Position numbers and translations under genes: made by a program | Notes under the pieces: generated by a model | Told to the model about the DNA's origin: nothing | The model's input: the letters and a program-made list of their open reading frames with translations, nothing else | Database searches by the model: none | In this document: positions 9,967-19,548 of the stretch, in pieces | Layout: every line of letters begins with the position of its first letter | How positions within the stretch are numbered: the first letter of the stretch is position 1 | Source of the DNA: Streptococcus sp. SK643 | Lineage (GTDB): Bacteria > Bacillota > Bacilli > Lactobacillales > Streptococcaceae | Assembly (NCBI RefSeq): GCF_000259505.1 | Contig: NZ_AJMM01000017.1 | Location: 1 to 64,000, forward strand | DNA length: 64,000 bases | Direction of reading: 5' to 3'

Positions 9967-11412
9967 GTGAGTAAGTTATCGAAGCGAACTCGTCAAGGGA
10001 AAACAAAAACAATCATTAGTTGGGGGTTGCTGCTTGTCTACACAATACTAGCGGTCTTTTTATTGTTTTTGATTTTTAGGTATAATCTGCTAGCATTTCG
10101 TTATTTGAATATCTTGGCTACGGTCTTGATTGTAGTGCTAGCTATTGTAATTTTCTACTTGATAAAAGCTAAAAAAGCTAAAAATTTTACTTTGTTTTTA
10201 TTGATCTGTGGTATTTTGATTAATGGGACATCACTATTTGCAGTAGGACAGTTTATTGGCTTTACCAGTCACTTGAATGCCACATCTAATTACTCAAATT
10301 ATTCTATGAGTGTAGCTGTACTTGCCGATAGTCCAATTGACAATATTGGAGAAGTGACTAGTCTTACAGCTCCAACTGCGACAGATAAGGCCAATATTCA
10401 ACAGCTCCTAGAAGATATAAAGACTACTCAAAATAAGGAGCTAACAGTTGAAGAGAGTAGTTCTTATTTGGCAGCTTATAAGAGTTTGTTATCAGGTGAA
10501 GCAAAGGCTATCGTTTTAAATAGTGTATTTGAAAATATCATTGAAGCAGATTATCCTGATTATGCATCTAAGATCAAGAAAATTTATACAAAGGATCTAA
10601 CAAAGACAGTTGAAACTCCCAAGTCTGTCAAGGGAGATAGTTTCAATATTTATGTAAGTGGTATTGATACTTATGGGCCTATTAGTTCCGTTTCTCGTTC
10701 AGATGTCAATATTATTATGACAGTGAATCGTGAAACGAAAAAGATTCTTTTAACAACAACACCTCGTGATTCTTATGTTTCAATCGCAGATGGTGGGAAT
10801 AACCAAAAAGATAAATTAACCCATGCGGGTATCTATGGGGTAGATGCCTCCATTCATACTTTGGAAAATCTTTATGGAATTGATTTAAACTACTATGCTC
10901 GCTTAAATTTCACCTCTTTCTTGAAATTAATTGATTTGATTGGTGGAATTGATGTTTATAATGATCAGGAATTCAGAGCTCATACAAATGGGAAATTTTA
11001 TCCTGTAGGAAATGTCCATCTTGACTCAGAACAGGCTCTTGGATTTGTTCGGGAAAGGTATTCATTAGCTGATGGGGATCGAGATCGTGGGCGCAATCAG
11101 CAAAAAGTAATCGTGGCGATTATTCAGAAGTTGACTTCATCTGAAGCTCTGAAAAATTATGATACGATTATTCAAGGCTTACAAGATTCACTACAGACTA
11201 ATATGCCAATCGAAACTATGATTAGTTTAATAAATACTCAGCTTGAGCAGGGTGGTTCTTATCAGGTAACTTCACAGGACTTAAAAGGTACAGGTCGAAT
11301 GGGCTTGCCATCATATGCAATGCCTGACAGTAACCTCTACATGATGGAAATTAGTGATAGTAGCTTAGAATCCGTGAAAACGGCTATCAAAGATGTGATG
11401 GAAGGAAGATAA
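9967..11412 (+). CDS. wzg: Wzg (CpsA), LytR-CpsA-Psr family protein
   Basis: The 481-residue membrane protein has about three N-terminal transmembrane segments. A DNA-PPF-like accessory region follows, then the LytR-CpsA-Psr catalytic domain with [24 protein letters not shown] and the conserved TTPRDSYV and [12 protein letters not shown] stretches. LCP enzymes transfer lipid-linked polymers to peptidoglycan, so this protein probably attaches the polysaccharide to the wall; older work also called it a regulator. The start codon is GTG, preceded by ACAGAGGTATATC. It is the first gene of the locus and wzh starts 6 nt after its stop. Confidence 0.93.
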   Translation: MSKLSKRTRQGKTKTIISWGLLLVYTILAVFLLFLIFRYNLLAFRYLNILATVLIVVLAIVIFYLIKAKKAKNFTLFLLICGILINGTSLFAVGQFIGFTSHLNATSNYSNYSMSVAVLADSPIDNIGEVTSLTAPTATDKANIQQLLEDIKTTQNKELTVEESSSYLAAYKSLLSGEAKAIVLNSVFENIIEADYPDYASKIKKIYTKDLTKTVETPKSVKGDSFNIYVSGIDTYGPISSVSRSDVNIIMTVNRETKKILLTTTPRDSYVSIADGGNNQKDKLTHAGIYGVDASIHTLENLYGIDLNYYARLNFTSFLKLIDLIGGIDVYNDQEFRAHTNGKFYPVGNVHLDSEQALGFVRERYSLADGDRDRGRNQQKVIVAIIQKLTSSEALKNYDTIIQGLQDSLQTNMPIETMISLINTQLEQGGSYQVTSQDLKGTGRMGLPSYAMPDSNLYMMEISDSSLESVKTAIKDVMEGR

Positions 11413-11418
11413 TATATC

Positions 11419-12150
11419 ATGATTGATATTCATTCTCATATCGTATTTGGTGTGGATGATGGTCCAAAATCCAAGCAAGAAAGTAAAGCTCTCTTGACAG
11501 AAGCCTACAGACAAGGAGTTCGGACTATTGTATCGACCTCTCATCGACGCAAAGGGATGTTTGAAACTCCTGAGGAAGTGATAGAGGCTCATTTTAAAGA
11601 GGTTAAAGAACTGGCTAAAGAAGTGGCCCCTGACTTGACAATTCTTTATGGTGCAGAAATTTATTACACCCATGATGTACTTGAGAAATTAGAGAAGCAA
11701 GTGATTCCAAGACTCAATGAGACACGGTATGCCCTTATTGAGTTTAGTATGGCTACCCCTTATAGGGAAATTCATACTGCTTTAAGCAATGTTCTCATGC
11801 TTGGTATAACACCTGTAGTTGCTCACATTGAACGTTATCATGAGTTGGAAAATAACGAAAAGCGTGTCAAAGAGTTGATTGATATGGGGTGTTACACTCA
11901 AATCAATAGTTCCAGTATCTTAAAGCCAAAGTTATTTGGAGATACCTATAAATTTATGAAGAAACGAGCTCGGTATTTTCTTGATAGAGATTTGGTTCAT
12001 GTTGTGGCAAGTGATATGCACAATCTAGATCAAAGACCTCCTTATATGGAAGAAGCATATGAGCTCATAGCAAAGAAATATGGTAAAAGAAGGGCGAGAG
12101 AACTCTTTATCGAAAATCCTCGCTTAATCATTGAAAATCAAATTATTTAG
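11419..12150 (+). CDS. wzh: Wzh (CpsB), manganese-dependent tyrosine phosphatase
   Basis: A 243-residue PHP-family phosphatase that removes phosphate from the tyrosine-rich tail of Wze and so tunes polymer length. Metal ligands are visible in [16 protein letters not shown] at the N-terminus and in HIERYHE and VASDMHN further on. Length and motifs match CpsB. It is the second gene of the conserved wzg-wzh-wzd-wze block. Confidence 0.95.
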   Translation: MIDIHSHIVFGVDDGPKSKQESKALLTEAYRQGVRTIVSTSHRRKGMFETPEEVIEAHFKEVKELAKEVAPDLTILYGAEIYYTHDVLEKLEKQVIPRLNETRYALIEFSMATPYREIHTALSNVLMLGITPVVAHIERYHELENNEKRVKELIDMGCYTQINSSSILKPKLFGDTYKFMKKRARYFLDRDLVHVVASDMHNLDQRPPYMEEAYELIAKKYGKRRARELFIENPRLIIENQII

Positions 12151-12158
12151 GAGTTAAT

Positions 12159-12851
12159 ATGAAAGAGAATAAAGAAATCTCAATTGATGTTTTTCAATTG
12201 TTAAAAATCCTTTGGAAGAAAAAAATTGTTATTCTACTAACAGCATTTGTTGCTGCTGTACTTTCTTTTGGAGTAAGTAGTTTTGTGCTGACGCCAGAGT
12301 ACACAAGTACGACGCGTATTTATGTCGTTAACCGTAATCAGGGAGATAAACCAGGCTTGACCAACCAAGACTTGCAAGCTGGATCATACCTTGTAAAAGA
12401 CTACAAGGAAATCATTCTTTCTCAGGATGTATTAGAAAAAGTTATTGCAAATCTCAAATTAGGGGCAACGGTTAAAGAGTTGGCTAAGAAGATACAGGTA
12501 ACGGTACCGGTAGATACTCGTATTGTATCGATTGTTGTTAAAGATCATCAGCCAGAAGAGGCTAGTCGTATTGCAAACGCTGTTCGTGATGTCGCTGCTG
12601 AAAAAATTATTTCTGTAACTCGTGTCTCAGATGTGACAACTCTAGAGGATGCAAGACCCGCAGTAAATCCTTCCTCTCCTAATATCCGTCGCAATACCTT
12701 ACTTGCTTTCTTAGTAGGTGCTACTGTGATGCTTGTTGCAGTGTTATTAATTGAATTGTTGGATGATCGTGTGAAACGACCAGAAGATGTGGAAGAGGTC
12801 ATGCAGGTTTCGCTTCTAGGAATTATTCCTGATTTAGACAAGTTAAAATAA
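12159..12851 (+). CDS. wzd: Wzd (CpsC), polysaccharide co-polymerase membrane adaptor
   Basis: A 230-residue Wzz-type protein with two transmembrane helices: one after the short cytosolic N-terminus (residues about 25-45, [17 protein letters not shown]) and one near the C-terminus ([23 protein letters not shown]). The extracellular part between them is typical of chain-length determinants, and the Pro-rich PAVNPSSPN lies before the second helix. It recruits and activates the kinase Wze through its cytosolic C-terminus. It is 10 nt upstream of wze. Confidence 0.94.
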   Translation: MKENKEISIDVFQLLKILWKKKIVILLTAFVAAVLSFGVSSFVLTPEYTSTTRIYVVNRNQGDKPGLTNQDLQAGSYLVKDYKEIILSQDVLEKVIANLKLGATVKELAKKIQVTVPVDTRIVSIVVKDHQPEEASRIANAVRDVAAEKIISVTRVSDVTTLEDARPAVNPSSPNIRRNTLLAFLVGATVMLVAVLLIELLDDRVKRPEDVEEVMQVSLLGIIPDLDKLK

Positions 12852-12861
12852 GGGAGAAAAT

Positions 12862-13563
12862 ATGGCAACATTAGAAATAGCACAAAAGCGTTTGGTTTTT
12901 GCAAAAAGAGCCGAAGAACATTATAATGCTTTGCGTACCAATATTCAATTGAGTGGTAATAATCTGAAGGTGATTTCTGTATCATCAGTAAAACCTGGTG
13001 AAGGAAAATCAACTACCTCAACAAATATAGCCTTGGCTTTTGCAAGAGCAGGTTATAAAACCTTATTAGTAGATGCTGATATTCGTAACTCGGTAATGTC
13101 TGGGGTCTTTAAATCACGGGAAAAAATTACTGGTTTAACTGACTTCTTATCAGGAACAACAGATTTATCTCATGGTTTGTGTGATACCAATGTTGACAAT
13201 TTATTTGTGATTCAGGCAGGACCTATCTCACCAAATCCAACAGCTCTTCTCCAAAGTGAGAATTTCGACACTATGATTGATACATTACGTAAGTATTTTG
13301 ATTATGTTATTGTCGATACAGCACCGATTGGGATGGTCATTGATGCGGCTATTATTGCTCAAAAATGTGACGCGTCTATTTTGGTAACAGCGGCAGGAGA
13401 AACAAAACGTCGTGATGTATTGAAGGCTAAAGAACAATTGGAACAGACTGGGGTACCATTTTTAGGTGTAGTCTTAAATAAATTTAACACAACAGTAGAG
13501 CGATACGGAGCTTATGGTGGATATGGATCCTATGGTTCCTATGGAAATTATGGGAAAAAGTAA
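12862..13563 (+). CDS. wze: Wze (CpsD), autophosphorylating tyrosine kinase
   Basis: A 233-residue BY-kinase with Walker A KPGEGKST, Walker A' LLVDADIR and Walker B VIVDTAPIG. The C-terminus is a Tyr/Gly cluster (YGAYGGYGSYGSYGNYG) that is the autophosphorylation site. With Wzd it controls the amount and length of polysaccharide, and Wzh reverses it. This is the last of the four conserved regulatory genes; the strain-specific part of the locus begins after it. Confidence 0.95.
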   Translation: MATLEIAQKRLVFAKRAEEHYNALRTNIQLSGNNLKVISVSSVKPGEGKSTTSTNIALAFARAGYKTLLVDADIRNSVMSGVFKSREKITGLTDFLSGTTDLSHGLCDTNVDNLFVIQAGPISPNPTALLQSENFDTMIDTLRKYFDYVIVDTAPIGMVIDAAIIAQKCDASILVTAAGETKRRDVLKAKEQLEQTGVPFLGVVLNKFNTTVERYGAYGGYGSYGSYGNYGKK

Positions 13564-13617
13564 GATTTTTCATAAATGAAAACCGTTTAGGATTATTATG
13601 AAGAGAGGAAGGATATT

Positions 13618-14253
13618 GTGAGAAAAAACAATATTATCTATATTGGTTTTAAAAAGATTATGGATATTGTAATTGGTTTTCTTGGGACAATATTTATAGT
13701 TTTACCGTGTTCTTTAATTATCTTTATAATTTATAAAGTAAAAGGCTATAAGGGAAGTATTTTCTTTACACAATATAGAGTAGGACGTTTTGGAAAAAAA
13801 TTTAAAATTTATAAATTCAGATCAATGGTTGAAAATGCAGAGGAAATTTTAACTGATAATAAAGAGTTATATGCGAAATATAAAGAAAATAGTTACAAAT
13901 TACCACCCGATGAAGATCCCAGACTTACTAATATTGGTGATTTTATAAGAAAAACAAGCATTGATGAATTTCCGCAGTTTATAAATTTGATACTAGGAGA
14001 TATGAGTCTTATTGGACCAAGGCCGATTTTGGACAATGAGTTGAAAGAGTATTCTGAGGAAGAACAGAAAATTTTATTATCTGTGCGTCCAGGAATTACA
14101 GGGGTATGGCAAATTTCAGGAAGAAGTGAAGTTCATTACCCTGAGCGTTGTGAAATGGAGCTCTACTATCCAAAGAATCAGTCTTTTATGTTGGATGTGA
14201 AAATTTTCTTTTTAACTATAAAACAGGTGTTAATTAGAGAAGGAGCTCATTAA
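13618..14253 (+). CDS. Initiating sugar-phosphate transferase (short form)
   Basis: The 211-residue protein belongs to the bacterial sugar transferase family. It has a single N-terminal membrane helix, then GSIFFTQYRVGRFGKKFKIYKFRSM, the DEDPRLTNIGDFIRKTSIDEFPQF block and LIGPRPILDNE. It links the first sugar-1-phosphate to undecaprenyl phosphate to start the repeat unit. It is far shorter than WchA/CpsE (about 455 residues) because it lacks the N-terminal multi-helix domain. It therefore resembles the short WciI/WcjG/WcjH types, and the sugar (Gal, GlcNAc or GalNAc) cannot be told from sequence. The start is GTG with a strong AGAGAGGAAGG site. Base composition becomes visibly more AT-rich from here on. 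Confidence 0.85.
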   Translation: MRKNNIIYIGFKKIMDIVIGFLGTIFIVLPCSLIIFIIYKVKGYKGSIFFTQYRVGRFGKKFKIYKFRSMVENAEEILTDNKELYAKYKENSYKLPPDEDPRLTNIGDFIRKTSIDEFPQFINLILGDMSLIGPRPILDNELKEYSEEEQKILLSVRPGITGVWQISGRSEVHYPERCEMELYYPKNQSFMLDVKIFFLTIKQVLIREGAH

Positions 14254-14290
14254 GTATAAAAGATACATTTTTAAAAAGATAATATTTGAA

Positions 14291-14341
14291 AATGAAACTG
14301 AATGCGAATCATTTTATAGTGCTATTCGCATTTCATTTTTT
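14291..14341 (+). terminator. Terminator-like hairpin inside the polysaccharide operon
   Basis: AATGCGAAT (14301-14309) and ATTCGCATT (14324-14332) form a perfect 9-bp stem. It is extended below a 5-nt bulge by AATGA with TCATT and followed by TTTTTT. It lies in the 215-nt gap between the initiating transferase and the next glycosyltransferase. No clear promoter was seen downstream, so it probably attenuates rather than stops transcription. Confidence 0.65.
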
Positions 14342-14468
14342 AGTAAAGAGATTATTAATAAATAATTTGGTTTATTATTTCTGGGGTTGAAGTTGATTGT
14401 GACTTTAACGAAAAGAATTGCTAAACCTTTTAAGATTTAGTTAGGGATTTTAAAACTAGGTTAAATAA

Positions 14469-15263
14469 ATGACAAAAAAATATAAAATTATCGTGGCAAC
14501 ACACAAGAAATTTAAAATGCCTGTTGACAACGAACTATATTTTCCGATTCATGTTGGTAGTGAAGGAAAAACAAAATTAGGCTATCAATGTGATAATGAA
14601 GGTGATAATATCTCGCACTTAAATCCTTATTATTGTGAGTTAACTGGGCTATATTGGGCGTGGAAAAACTTAGACTGTGACTATCTTGGATTGGTACATT
14701 ACCGTCGTTATTTTACATCAAAGAGTCAAACTTATCGCGAAGATCTTAATACGGATAATATCATTTTATCTAAATCAGAAGTCGAAAAATTAATGCTAGA
14801 TTATGATGTTGTTGTTCCCCGTAAACGAAAATATTATATTGAAACTCTTTATTCTCACTATGCACATACACATGATGCAAGCCATCTAGATCTCACTCGC
14901 CAAATTATTTGTGAATTGAACCCAGATTATTTAGATATATTTGATAAGGTGATGAAACATCGTAGTGGATATATGTTTAACATGTTTATCATGTCAAAAG
15001 ATAATGTAGTAGCATATTGTGAGTGGTTGTTCCCAATTATTGATGAGTTATACAAAAGATTGGATATTTCTGGATACTCTGATTTTGATGCTAGATTATT
15101 TGGACGTGTAAGCGAGCGGTTATTTAATGTTTGGTTGATCAATCAAGATTTACGTGTTAAAGAAGTGCCGTTTATTTATATGGAAAAAATTAGTCTGATA
15201 AAAAAATGTAAATCATTTTTACAGGCAAAATTTTTCGGGAAAAAATATGGACAGAGTTTTTAG
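14469..15263 (+). CDS. DUF4422 family probable glycosyltransferase
   Basis: The 264-residue cytosolic protein matches the DUF4422 family found in many capsule and O-antigen loci. Motifs include YKIIVATHK at the N-terminus, NPYYCELTGLYWAWKN, DYLGLVHYRRYF and the late FDARLFGRVSERLFNVWL. The family is assigned to glycosyl transfer by context and fold; donor and acceptor here are unknown. Position directly after the initiating transferase suggests it adds an early sugar. The ribosome site is weak (CTAGGTTAAATAA). It follows the intra-operon hairpin. Confidence 0.75.
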   Translation: MTKKYKIIVATHKKFKMPVDNELYFPIHVGSEGKTKLGYQCDNEGDNISHLNPYYCELTGLYWAWKNLDCDYLGLVHYRRYFTSKSQTYREDLNTDNIILSKSEVEKLMLDYDVVVPRKRKYYIETLYSHYAHTHDASHLDLTRQIICELNPDYLDIFDKVMKHRSGYMFNMFIMSKDNVVAYCEWLFPIIDELYKRLDISGYSDFDARLFGRVSERLFNVWLINQDLRVKEVPFIYMEKISLIKKCKSFLQAKFFGKKYGQSF

Positions 15264-15281
15264 TTAGGAATAAAAATAGTG

Positions 15282-16499
15282 ATGAAAATAGTAGTACAAA
15301 AAAGGTCTTTGCCAGAAATTTTAGCTCTTGCTGCTCTAGGAATATTTTTAATTGTTTCAATTTTAGAAGCTACTTTTTATGTTCAACATCTACCAAGAAT
15401 TGCTAATAAGGTTCTGATAACCCTCTCACTTGCTCTGTTAGGTATAAAAGAGTTATATAAAAAGGAATATGATTTTAGAGCTATTATAGGTTTAATTATT
15501 ACAGTTTCAATTTATTTGATTATAGGGAAAATAAGTACTTTAAGCTCAAATATTGCAATAGGGATAATATTTATTTACGCTTTACGTGATATTCCTTTTA
15601 AAAGTGTAGCAAAAACTTCCTTACTAGTAAGTGTTCTGATGTTACTGTTTGTTATAGTTAGCGCAAATATGGGAGTTATTACAAACTATTTAGAAATTTC
15701 TGGGACTCGAGTTCGTAGTTATCTAGGGTTCAGATATGCCTTACTTCCATCGATCCTACTTATGAATGTAGTTGCTATTGTACTCTATATAAATAAAAAC
15801 AATATAAGGTATTGGCAGTGGTTATTACTATCCTTGTCTGTGTATTGGATATATGGACAAACTGATTCTCGCTTAACATTTTACAATTCTTGTATATTGT
15901 TAGTCTTCAATATACTAATAAAGTGGTTCCCTAATATGTTATCTAAGTTAGGAAATGTGTTAAATGTTTTCAAACTTACCTTTATTGTAAATGCAATAAT
16001 TAGCTTTTGGATTACAATAAATTATCTCGGATCAAACAATTCTTTTGTAAATAGTTTCTTATTCAAGTTAAATCAGATGTTAGGTGGTAGATTATACTTG
16101 GCTAATAAATCTCTGGAATTATTCGGTTTTGGTTTATTTGGGAAACCAGTTGAATGGAATGGCAATGGTCTGACCGTTGAAGGAGTTAGAAATTATCAGA
16201 CATATCTGTATGTTGATAATTTGTATATTCAAGTTCTACAAAAATTTGGTTTACTCGTTCTAGTTTTAATGGTAACGCTATTAACGTTAACACTTTCTAA
16301 AGCTATCAAGAAAAATCAGTGGATTATTGCTTTTATTTTAATTGTGATGAGTTTTCAATCTATGATAGACGATCTAAACTTGTACCTTCATTACAATATC
16401 TTTTGGATTTTGATAGGAAGTTTAATTTACTCAGATTATCAATTTTCTGAATCAAGTAATGAGGAATTAGAGTATAATTTATTTGAAAAAAGCATGTAG
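15282..16499 (+). CDS. wzy: Wzy-type polysaccharide polymerase
   Basis: The protein of about 405 residues is almost wholly hydrophobic, with some 10-11 predicted membrane helices. A larger loop in the second half (GRLYLANKSLELFGFGLFGKPVEWNGNG) is typical of O-antigen polymerases. It joins repeat units on the outer face of the membrane. Sequence conservation among Wzy proteins is low, so the call rests on topology and on being the only such gene in the locus. A GTG at 15279 directly precedes the ATG at 15282. TAGGAATAAAA lies upstream of both and the choice is uncertain. The codons are very AT-rich. Confidence 0.8.
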   Translation: MKIVVQKRSLPEILALAALGIFLIVSILEATFYVQHLPRIANKVLITLSLALLGIKELYKKEYDFRAIIGLIITVSIYLIIGKISTLSSNIAIGIIFIYALRDIPFKSVAKTSLLVSVLMLLFVIVSANMGVITNYLEISGTRVRSYLGFRYALLPSILLMNVVAIVLYINKNNIRYWQWLLLSLSVYWIYGQTDSRLTFYNSCILLVFNILIKWFPNMLSKLGNVLNVFKLTFIVNAIISFWITINYLGSNNSFVNSFLFKLNQMLGGRLYLANKSLELFGFGLFGKPVEWNGNGLTVEGVRNYQTYLYVDNLYIQVLQKFGLLVLVLMVTLLTLTLSKAIKKNQWIIAFILIVMSFQSMIDDLNLYLHYNIFWILIGSLIYSDYQFSESSNEELEYNLFEKSM

Positions 16500-16601
16500 T
16501 TAAACACCGAAATTATTAGTTAAATATAGGTTATCATATTCAAAAAGGTGCAGTATTGAAAAAAATAATCAACCTTCACTCTCTTTACGTAGGAGGAAAG
16601 T

Positions 16602-17438
16602 ATGTCGGATATCAAAATTATTCAAGATAAAATTTTATCTATCTTGAAGGAGTTTATTAGCATTTGCAAAGATAATAACCTGACCTACTATGCTCTAGGT
16701 GGTACCTTACTAGGAGCTGTACGTCATAAAGGATTCATACCTTGGGATGATGATATAGATATTGGAATGCCAAGAGAAGATTATGAGAAATTTAAGAAAA
16801 TAGCTTCAAATGCCTTGTCAGATAACTACAAGTTTTTAAGCGAAGACACATCAAATTATAAAAAAGCCTTCTCTGTGATTCGTGATGATTCTACAAAAAT
16901 AATCATGAATTATAGCAATGAGGAACAGGAAGAGAGTTTGTGGATAGACATTTTTCCATTGGATGGGATGCCTTCTAACCCGTTAAAGAAAAAATATCAT
17001 TCTTATAGATATTTATATACCAGAATGATGGTTCAGCTTTCACAATTCAACAGTCTAGTAAATCAGAAAAAAGAAAATCGTCCATGGTTTGAAAAAGTGA
17101 TTATTAGAATTGCTAACGTGGTAAAAATAGAGAAGGTTGTTTCCTTCTCTTGGGCGCAAAAAAAATATTTACAGACAATCAAAAAATATTCTTTTAATGA
17201 AGGTTTCGCAGGGAATTATACGGGAGCTTATAAATTAAGAGAAATCGTACCAAGTGACTATTTTGGACAACCGGTCTTATTACAATTTGAAGATCTTAAA
17301 CTTTCTTGTCCTCACAAATTTAGAGAGTATTTAACAGCAATTTATGGAGCGGATTATATGCAATTACCGCCGGAAGAAAAAAGGGTTTTTCACCACTATG
17401 AAATTATATCACTTGGTGAGAATGAAGGAAAAGTGTAG
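16602..17438 (+). CDS. LicD family phosphotransferase
   Basis: The 278-residue cytosolic protein has the LicD signature: YYALGGTLLGAVRHKGFIPW followed by DDDIDIGMPREDY, which is a nucleotidyltransferase-like metal site with paired Asp. LicD proteins move phosphocholine or another phospho-substituent onto a glycan. In streptococcal polysaccharide loci they may make phosphodiester links or decorate the repeat unit. The downstream frame starts 7 nt after its stop or overlaps it. AGGAGGAAAG precedes the start. Substrate is unknown; no choline-uptake or licA/licC gene is in the window. Confidence 0.85.
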   Translation: MSDIKIIQDKILSILKEFISICKDNNLTYYALGGTLLGAVRHKGFIPWDDDIDIGMPREDYEKFKKIASNALSDNYKFLSEDTSNYKKAFSVIRDDSTKIIMNYSNEEQEESLWIDIFPLDGMPSNPLKKKYHSYRYLYTRMMVQLSQFNSLVNQKKENRPWFEKVIIRIANVVKIEKVVSFSWAQKKYLQTIKKYSFNEGFAGNYTGAYKLREIVPSDYFGQPVLLQFEDLKLSCPHKFREYLTAIYGADYMQLPPEEKRVFHHYEIISLGENEGKV

Positions 17439-17445
17439 TTTAAAG

Positions 17446-18534
17446 ATGAAAAAAATAGCAATTGTTAGATATAATCTTAGTAAAATTGGTGGGGCTGAGA
17501 AAGTAGCCATAAATATGGCGAATGAATTATCTCGCTTTTATGATGTGAAATTAGTCTCAATTCTTTTAGATGAAAACGGATTTATAAACTATGACATCAA
17601 TTCAAATGTGGAATTAGTAAATTTTTTTAAAGGGGATATACGTATCAGAACTGCTATCTTAAAATTGACTTCTAAGCTAAGAGAGTATATAAAAAAAGAA
17701 AAAATAGAGGTGATTTTTTCGATAGCTCCATTAACAAATATCATGATAAAATTAGCTACTATTGGTCTAAAAGTCAAAATTGTTTTTTGCGATCACCATA
17801 GTTTAGAATTCCAGGACGGAAGAAGCCGTAAAATTCAAAGATATATAGGAGCAAAGTTTTTTGATAAAGTTATAACATTGACGGAAGAAGATCGTTTAAA
17901 ATATTCACAACAATACAACATTCCTATCACGAAAGTTGACTCGATATATAATTGGATAGACGAAGTAAATTCAAACAATATTAAATATGACAAACTTGCG
18001 AAAAAAATAGTTACAGTTGGTAGATTTCATAACCAAAAGGGCTATGATTATCTCGCTGAAGTAGCTATAAAAGTATTATCTAAACATCCAGAGTGGCAGT
18101 GGGATATCTATGGATCAGGAGATAAGATTATTGAAAATGCCCTAAATAGGAAACTAGTACAAGGTGGTGTGTTGTCTCAAGTAAATTTTAAAGGTAATGT
18201 AAAGGGAACTGAAAATATTTATCCTAATCATAGTATCTATGTTATGACTTCTCGCTATGAGGGTCTGCCTCTAGTATTATTGGAAGCACAACAATATAAT
18301 CTTCCTATTGTTAGCTTTAGTTGTCCGACAGGACCGAATGAAATTGTTGAAAATGGAGTTAATGGCTATCTGGTTGAGTGTTATGATACGGACAAGCTGA
18401 GTGAAGAATTGCTTGAACTGATGGAAGATGAAGTTTTGAGGCAGTCTTTCTCAGAACACGCAAAAGATAATATGGATAAATTCGATAAAGATAAAATTCT
18501 TAATCAATGGATTGAATTGATTGAGACTATTTAG
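17446..18534 (+). CDS. GT4 family glycosyltransferase
   Basis: The 362-residue protein has a GT-B layout. The N-terminal domain starts MKKIAIVRYNLSKIGGAEKVA. The C-terminal donor-binding domain has IVTVGRFHNQKGYDYL and the E(x7)E motif region SRYEGLPLVLLEAQQYNLPIV. It is cytosolic and retaining by family rule. The frame is open further upstream, with an alternative ATG at 17422 that would overlap licD. The start at 17446 is preferred because it gives the canonical N-terminus 7 nt after the licD stop, although its ribosome site is poor. Donor and acceptor are unknown. Confidence 0.82.
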   Translation: MKKIAIVRYNLSKIGGAEKVAINMANELSRFYDVKLVSILLDENGFINYDINSNVELVNFFKGDIRIRTAILKLTSKLREYIKKEKIEVIFSIAPLTNIMIKLATIGLKVKIVFCDHHSLEFQDGRSRKIQRYIGAKFFDKVITLTEEDRLKYSQQYNIPITKVDSIYNWIDEVNSNNIKYDKLAKKIVTVGRFHNQKGYDYLAEVAIKVLSKHPEWQWDIYGSGDKIIENALNRKLVQGGVLSQVNFKGNVKGTENIYPNHSIYVMTSRYEGLPLVLLEAQQYNLPIVSFSCPTGPNEIVENGVNGYLVECYDTDKLSEELLELMEDEVLRQSFSEHAKDNMDKFDKDKILNQWIELIETI

Positions 18535-18542
18535 GAGGTATG

Positions 18543-19547
18543 ATGAAGGATTGTTTATTAACAGTTGTAATGCCTAGTTATAATATTCAGGACTATATTT
18601 CAAAAGGAATTGAATCTTTCCAACAAGTACACCCAGATTATAAAAATAAATTTGAAGTACTGGTTGTGAATGATGGAAGTACAGATGATACAGCTCAAGT
18701 GGCAGAAGAAATACTATCCAAAGATTCCTTGCTGAATGGGCGTGTAGTAACAAAAGAAAACGGTGGGCACGGTTCGACTATAAATCGTGGTATTCAAGAA
18801 GCAAAAGGAAAATTTTTTAAAGTGATTGATGGGGATGACTGGATCATTCCGTCAGATTTTGAAAAATTTTTAGATGTTCTTGAAACTGTTGATGTGGATA
18901 TGGTGTTGACTGATTTTACAGAACAGCATGTCTATAACAACACTACAATACGAAATGATTTTGTTGACAAGTATGAAGTTGGTAAGAAATATTCAGGAAT
19001 TCCAAATGTTCGAATTCCAATGCACTCGGTTACTTATAGGACCTCTATCTTATCAGATAACAAGATTCGTTTGAGTGAAAAAACATTTTATGTTGATATT
19101 CAATATACACTCTTTCCATTAGAGTATGTTCATAGTTTTAGTTATTGGAATTATGATATTTATCAATACTACATAGGTAGACCAGGACAAAGTATGAATA
19201 TTGAGAGTATGAAGCGTAATGTTCATCACCATTTGACTGTTACAAAATCAGTACTAGACTATTTTTCAAAAATAAAAAGTGAACCCGTTCTAAATCTAGT
19301 TGTTTCTGAAACATTGGTTTATCTCATTAGCTTGCAGGTTGATTTGTCCTGGATGGTCAATGATTCTGAGAACTTGGTAAAAGAACTATATAGCAAAATT
19401 GATCAAAGTTCCTATAGGTATAACCCTGTAAAAAGATTTGATAGATTGTCTTATTTAAATTATAAAACAAACTATATTCTAAGATTGCTCTTTAATCCAA
19501 TATTGAAGAAATACTCTAAAAAGAAAGAAAAGGAGAGAGGGATTTAG
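18543..19547 (+). CDS. GT2 family glycosyltransferase
   Basis: The protein of about 334 residues has a GT-A fold. Motifs are LTVVMPSYNIQDYISKGIES, VVNDGSTDDTAQ, ENGGHGSTINRGI and the metal-binding FKVIDGDDWI. The C-terminal region (KRFDRLSYLNYKT) is basic and probably membrane-peripheral. Two ATG codons follow one another at 18540 and 18543. The strong site AGGAGG (18533-18538) is too close to the first, so the second is chosen. The specific sugar is not predictable. Confidence 0.82.
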   Translation: MKDCLLTVVMPSYNIQDYISKGIESFQQVHPDYKNKFEVLVVNDGSTDDTAQVAEEILSKDSLLNGRVVTKENGGHGSTINRGIQEAKGKFFKVIDGDDWIIPSDFEKFLDVLETVDVDMVLTDFTEQHVYNNTTIRNDFVDKYEVGKKYSGIPNVRIPMHSVTYRTSILSDNKIRLSEKTFYVDIQYTLFPLEYVHSFSYWNYDIYQYYIGRPGQSMNIESMKRNVHHHLTVTKSVLDYFSKIKSEPVLNLVVSETLVYLISLQVDLSWMVNDSENLVKELYSKIDQSSYRYNPVKRFDRLSYLNYKTNYILRLLFNPILKKYSKKKEKERGI

Positions 19548-19548
19548 C

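Noticed and set aside
17344-17445. Longer start for the GT4 glycosyltransferase
   Set aside because: The extension overlaps licD and encodes Lys/Arg-rich sequence with no resemblance to a GT-B N-terminus.
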